Shown here piece by piece: positions 5,282 to 5,840 of a stretch of 5,840 bases of DNA (its first letter is position 1; every line of letters begins with the position of its first letter). The stretch comes from an uncultured Eubacteriales bacterium. Lineage in GTDB: Bacteria > Bacillota > Clostridia > Oscillospirales > CAG-272. The position numbers and the translations under genes were made by a program. The notes under the pieces are model-generated. The model did not search any database. It saw only the letters and a list, made by a program, of their open reading frames with translations, and was not told the origin of the DNA. Location of the stretch: positions 1-5,840 of the forward strand of contig URSW01000113.1 of the NCBI GenBank assembly GCA_900550625.1, in the 5' to 3' direction.

Positions 5282-5303
5282 TGTACGAAAGAGAGGGTGC
5301 GAA

Positions 5304-5840
5304 ATGAAGATCAATATGGCTGAAATCAAGGAAAAGGCGGTGGGACTGTACAAGAAGATAGGGAAGAAGACGATCATAATTGCATCGTCCGTGCTCGTGA
5401 TAGGGATCGCCGTCATGCTCAACTTTATCCTGTGGGGCGCGGCAAAGGATACGAAAAAATCCCCCGCCGTCGATCTCAGCAATCTGTCTGCGGTGAAGAG
5501 CGGCGAAAACAGCACCGAAAGCGGCACTGATGAAAAAACGGGCGGGGAGGATTACTTCTCGCAGATGGTGCTGTCGAGAACTCAGGCGAGGGATGAAGCG
5601 ATCGAGGTGCTTAACGGTGTTATAAACAGCGAGAGCGCGGTCGCCGAGGTGAAGAGCGAGGCGCAGGCGGAGATCAATAAGATCGCAAAAGACGTTGAGA
5701 ATGAAGCCAACATCGAGACGCTTGTGAAATCAAAGGGCTTCGAGGCATGCGTCGCGGTGATATCCGGAGACAGCGCAAACATTATCGTTAAATCCGACGG
5801 CATAACTCCCGCGCAGATATCACAGATATCGGAGATCGTC
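5304..5840 (+). CDS. spoIIIAH: Stage III sporulation protein AH (SpoIIIAH), partial at right edge
   Basis: The frame is open from ATG 5304 to the window end, giving 179 residues without a stop. The N-terminus is a basic amphipathic stretch, followed by one membrane helix at about 24-44 (IIIASSVLVIGIAVMLNFIL) and a flexible Ser/Glu/Gly-rich linker (about 46-82). The family's extracytoplasmic domain then starts at DYFSQMVLSRTQARDEAIEV (83-102). KSKGFEACVAVIS (142-154) and ANIIVKSDGIT (158-168) are the ring-building-motif core. In known spore formers it pairs with forespore SpoIIQ across the intermembrane space. B. subtilis SpoIIIAH has about 218 residues, so some tens of residues at most are missing. 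AGAGAGGG at 5290-5297 lies 6 nt before the ATG. It may be transcribed both from the operon promoter and from the internal promoter candidate at 5207-5236. Confidence 0.94.
   Translation, partial: MKINMAEIKEKAVGLYKKIGKKTIIIASSVLVIGIAVMLNFILWGAAKDTKKSPAVDLSNLSAVKSGENSTESGTDEKTGGEDYFSQMVLSRTQARDEAIEVLNGVINSESAVAEVKSEAQAEINKIAKDVENEANIETLVKSKGFEACVAVISGDSANIIVKSDGITPAQISQISEIV

Noticed and set aside
1..5840. CRISPR array, tRNA or rRNA gene, insertion sequence, riboswitch
   Set aside because: I saw no regular spaced repeats, cloverleaf-like segment, transposase motif, terminal inverted repeats or known riboswitch core. Apart from the two short non-coding regions, the window is filled by the operon and the upstream gene.

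Overview
The window holds a nearly complete spoIIIA operon (spoIIIAA to spoIIIAH, all on the + strand) from an endospore-forming Firmicute. The moderately high GC, the SpoIIIAA sequence style (Asp-Thr-Arg-Tyr-Glu-Leu and a Ser-initiated P-loop) and the radical-SAM-associated gene upstream suggest class Clostridia, perhaps an uncultured gut-type lineage. That placement is inference, and no genus can be named from the sequence.

Layout. Positions 1-801 carry the C-terminal part of a radical-SAM-associated protein (TIGR03936/DUF2344 type) whose frame is open to the left edge. A strong intrinsic terminator (829-863) ends that unit. Positions 864-996 are a non-coding control region with a candidate sigma-E promoter and two exact GGACAAG heptamers in inverted orientation, which match the known core of SpoIIID sites. 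The operon follows: spoIIIAA (997-1881), spoIIIAB (1878-2357), spoIIIAC (2409-2603), spoIIIAD (2605 onward), spoIIIAE (3021-4172), spoIIIAF (about 4184-4690), spoIIIAG (4711-5199), a 104-nt gap with a second and better sigma-E promoter candidate, then spoIIIAH (5304 to beyond the right edge).

How the genes work together. In known spore formers these eight proteins are made in the mother cell under sigma-E. They build a secretion-like complex in the outer forespore membrane. SpoIIIAA is the secretion-type ATPase. SpoIIIAB, AC, AD, AE and AF are membrane platform or channel parts. SpoIIIAG and SpoIIIAH are ring-forming proteins, and AH pairs with forespore SpoIIQ where that protein exists. The complex keeps the engulfed forespore active and supports sigma-G.

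The system itself is known; I found no new gene family. The unusual points are at single-base level. First, spoIIIAD has an apparent one-base insertion near 2900-2903 that moves its conserved last helix out of frame. Second, spoIIIAF has an ideal AGGAGG ribosome binding site but ACG where ATG is expected. Third, the upstream control region and the AG-AH gap both carry readable mother-cell regulatory signals. The two lesions may be sequencing or assembly errors, real decay, or, for AF, a genuine non-AUG start.
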